From positions 266,424 through 330,423 of the forward strand of contig NZ_CP012407.1 in assembly GCF_001305595.1 (NCBI RefSeq): a DNA stretch of 64,000 nt, given 5' to 3'. The notes below the pieces were generated by a model. The model ran no database searches, was not told the origin of the DNA, and saw nothing but the letters and a program-made list of their open reading frames with translations. Positions 61,765-64,000 of this stretch are shown here, piece by piece. Origin of the DNA: Azospirillum thiophilum (GTDB lineage Bacteria; Pseudomonadota; Alphaproteobacteria; Azospirillales; Azospirillaceae). The position numbers and the translations under genes were made by a program. Position 1 is the stretch's first letter, and every line of letters starts with the position of its first letter.

Positions 61765-62922
61765 TTATGCTCTCCGGATCAGGGGATTCTCCTCCGCCAG
61801 ATCGGCGAGGCCGGCCACCTCGGGCCGGGCGCGCAACAGCTTTGCCCACCCCACGGTCTCGTCGACGACGGCGAAGGCGTCGCGGTCGCGGTCGCTGTCC
61901 TGGGCCGCACCGAGCGCCTCGATCGTGTCGTGGAACAGCCGCATCAGGCGGCCGACATCGCGCGACGTGGCGGCATAGGTCTTCTCCTTGGCATGCTTGC
62001 CCCGCGTGAAGGCCCCGCCGATCAGCCGGTCGGCCATGTCGAGCACGGCATCGGTCAGCCGGGATTCCAGGTCGAACAGCACGGTGACCAGAGTCGCGCG
62101 CCGCCGATGGGTGGTGTAGCGGCCGAGCAGATAGGCGGGCGATGCCTGACCTTCCCGGACGAATTGGCGGAACCGGATTTCGGGAAGGCGCGACGCGATG
62201 TCGGGCGCAATCCCGACGGCGCGGACGGCCTGAAGCTTGCCGAGCAGGTCGCGGACATGTCCGGCTTTCGGCGCGCTCGGCATCGCCTTCAACCAGGCGA
62301 GAGGAGTTCCACCGAGTTCGGGATCGACGACCGGCAGCCGGTCGAGTTTGGCCAGTTGCTCGTCGGTGAGGCCGGCAAGCAGCGCGTCCGCCGCCCGCTT
62401 GCGCGCACGGGCACGCCCGGCGGCACCGGTGCGCTCAATCACCGCCAAGGCGGGTAGGATGAGCTTTTTGGAGCGAAGCGTGGAGACGATGGCGGAGACG
62501 ATCACTCCCGGCTTGGGCGCGGTCCAGGCGGCCTGGGTGGCGGCTTCGATCATGAAGGGAAGGTCGGCATCGGTCGATGGGCGCAGCCCGAGCATCGAGG
62601 CGAGTTGCCGGGCATGGTCGGTCATCGTCTGATGCCGACGGGCGTAATCGGCGAACAGGTGCGCCGGCACGTCGATCTGGACGGAAATCCAGACGACCAG
62701 CGGGTCGATTGGTTCCTCGACCTGGGCAAGCGCTCGACCGGACTGGCGGAGCAACGCCAATTGCACGGCGAAACCGAGCCGGTTGGCATCACCCCGCCGC
62801 GTCAGAACCAGGTCGTGGTCCGAAGGGGTGAGCGTGAATTGACGCGCCAGAGCATCTCGGTCGGCGGGAACGCCGAACAATTGCCGGAGTTCGCCCTCGG
62901 TCAGCAAACGATGTCGCGGCAC
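61765..62922 (-). pseudogene. Tn3-family transposase TnpA, N-terminal part only
   Basis: GTG 62922, with GGAGAGGGGA just upstream, begins VPRHRLLTEGELRQLFGVPA, the start of Tn3 transposases (DUF4158 domain, about residues 10-170). The gene stops at residue 385, against about 970-1000 for the family, so the catalytic DDE half is missing. The break lies near 61780. Confidence 0.82.
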
Positions 62923-63114
62923 GTCGTTCCCCTCTCCAGCCGGCTCCGGCCTTGGAAGCCGATGTGATCGCGGGAGAGGGTTATGAACGAGCGGAAAGCG
63001 CTTTGTCACGAAACCGTGCCAGCCACCTGTCCGCATTGCCCCCCTTTGACGGACATCGGTCTTGGCAAGGCAAGCATGAGGAAAAATCCGCTCTCCGGAC
63101 GCATACAAGTACCC

Positions 63115-63134
63115 TGGGGGAAAGACCTCCCCCA
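63115..63134. terminator. Hairpin between Tn3 and RTX genes
   Basis: TGGGGGA (63115-63121) and TCCCCCA (63128-63134) form a 7-bp stem with a 6-nt loop, 12 bp beyond the RTX gene stop on its downstream side. Weak terminator candidate. Confidence 0.45.
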
Positions 63135-63146
63135 AGGTCGCACGGT

Positions 63147-64000
63147 TCAGACCGTTATAAACCAAGCACTGGAAACGGCGGATGGCTGAATCCCAGTCAG
63201 GGTCACGGTGTCCGACATTCCAAAATGGATCTGAACATCACCCTGGTTATTGCTGCCCACTGTCCAGGCCAGTCCTGATGGCAGGCCGATGCGATCTCCT
63301 TGTGAAAAGTTAAAGTCCTCAACAATGTCCTGTCCATCCCCTGGTGAAAACACGAACAGATCTGCACCGCCGCCTCCGATCAGCGTGTCGTTGCCTGTTC
63401 CACCGACCAAGGTGTGGCTGCCGCCCGTATCAGTCAGCATATCGTCACCGGAGGTCCCGAACCGGTAGCCGGCTTCAAACCGCCGGATGCCGATGCGATC
63501 ACCACCCCATGCGACGGTGAAGCCACCATCGGCGGTGGCGGCGATGGAGGGAGCGTCCTGGTTGCCCGTAACAGCGTCGGTGATGCGGAACTCGCTGCCG
63601 ACCCGATTGCCGGAGGCGTCGAAGCGCTGCGCATAGACGCCGTTGCCGTTGCCGTCCTGTCCGGCCGATTGCCAGCTGACGACGAAACCGCCGTCCGCGG
63701 TGGCGGCGACCGCCGGTACGGTCTGGTTGCCGGTCCGGTAGCTGTTCACAGGCACCGAGGCCCCCAACGCCGTGCCGTTGGCGGCGAAGCGCTGCATCCG
63801 GATTTCAGCCCCATTGCCCTGGTTGTCATAGACATGCCAGGCCAGCACATAGCTGCCGTCCCGCAAGGCCGCTCCATCCATGCTCGCCGGGTTCGGCCAA
63901 TCGGCCTTGTTGCTGCCCCAACTGCCGAGAAGAACCTCGTTCCCCACGGCACCGGCCGGACCGAACTCCCGCTTATAGAGCTGCCAGACACCGGTATGGT
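63147..64000 (-). CDS. RTX-type calcium-binding protein, C-terminal part
   Basis: Partial; the start lies beyond the window end. Repeated beta-propeller-like modules (VVSWQSAGQDGNGNGVYAQR, PAVAATADGGF and PSIAATADGGFTVAW) lead into RTX nonapeptides (GGTGNDTLIGGGGADLFVFS) and the C-terminal GDRIGLPSGLAWTVG part typical of hemolysin-type secreted proteins. It should leave by a type I secretion system with a C-terminal signal, but no transporter gene is in the window. The frame stays open to 64000. Confidence 0.8.
   Translation of the reverse strand, partial: HTGVWQLYKREFGPAGAVGNEVLLGSWGSNKADWPNPASMDGAALRDGSYVLAWHVYDNQGNGAEIRMQRFAANGTALGASVPVNSYRTGNQTVPAVAATADGGFVVSWQSAGQDGNGNGVYAQRFDASGNRVGSEFRITDAVTGNQDAPSIAATADGGFTVAWGGDRIGIRRFEAGYRFGTSGDDMLTDTGGSHTLVGGTGNDTLIGGGGADLFVFSPGDGQDIVEDFNFSQGDRIGLPSGLAWTVGSNNQGDVQIHFGMSDTVTLTGIQPSAVSSAWFITV

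Overview
The window is high-GC DNA with the gene content of a Rhodospirillales alphaproteobacterium, most like Azospirillum. This is inferred from GC content, from the mix of surface-polysaccharide genes, nodPQ-type cysD/cysNC and TPR-glycosyltransferase genes, and from the style of the insertion sequences. infC (IF3) argues for a chromosome or chromid. The right third is accessory DNA with a ParA-type partition locus and nested transposons. I see no rRNA, tRNA or CRISPR array.

Layout. 1-16.2 kb is a surface-polysaccharide locus. It holds a GtrA-like flippase end, a GtrB-like glycosyltransferase, a GT-C-like membrane protein, UDP-xylose synthase, UDP-glucose dehydrogenase, galE, the complete dTDP-L-rhamnose set (rmlA, D, B, C), a 1145-residue methyltransferase/coiled-coil/double-GT2 fusion, and the Wzt/Wzm ABC exporter. 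16.3-19.2 kb is cysD-cysNC, which makes PAPS and could feed sulfation of the exported glycan. 19.3-24.4 kb carries a HEAGH-motif protein, a UdgX-type uracil-DNA glycosylase fused to a DUF4130 domain and coupled to a radical-SAM protein, and a TPR glycosyltransferase pseudogene with two lesions. 24.4-26.4 kb is a solo TnpB-type element with an omega-RNA-like hairpin at its 3' end.

26.6-40.8 kb is mixed core and accessory DNA: a DUF2076 protein, a WbpA-type dehydrogenase, infC starting at AUA, a hybrid histidine kinase, a D,D-carboxypeptidase, a MerR/ZntA/DUF411 metal-resistance module with a classic 19-bp-spacer promoter, an HddC-GmhB heptose fusion and two decayed genes. 41.4-49.7 kb has a fused pair of dead transposases (IS256 and IS1595), an esterase, a ribbon-helix-helix regulator with an 18-bp palindromic operator across its start, a transglutaminase-like protein, a run of small genes, and a stress operon (phasin-like, two DUF2382/YsnF proteins).

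49.7-64 kb is a transposon graveyard around a segregation locus. An intact IS3-family element (called IS-A here) has 3-bp duplications. A second, truncated copy of IS-A is split by an intact IS66 element with 8-bp duplications. Another IS3-family element (IS-B) interrupts an IS5 remnant, and IS630, IS-A-like and Tn3 remnants are present. Between them lie a TPR glycosyltransferase, a small DNA-binding-like protein and ParA. The AT-rich gap beside parA carries repeated AATAAATCATGAT sites in both orientations, which look like a centromere or iteron array. The window ends inside an RTX-type calcium-binding protein.
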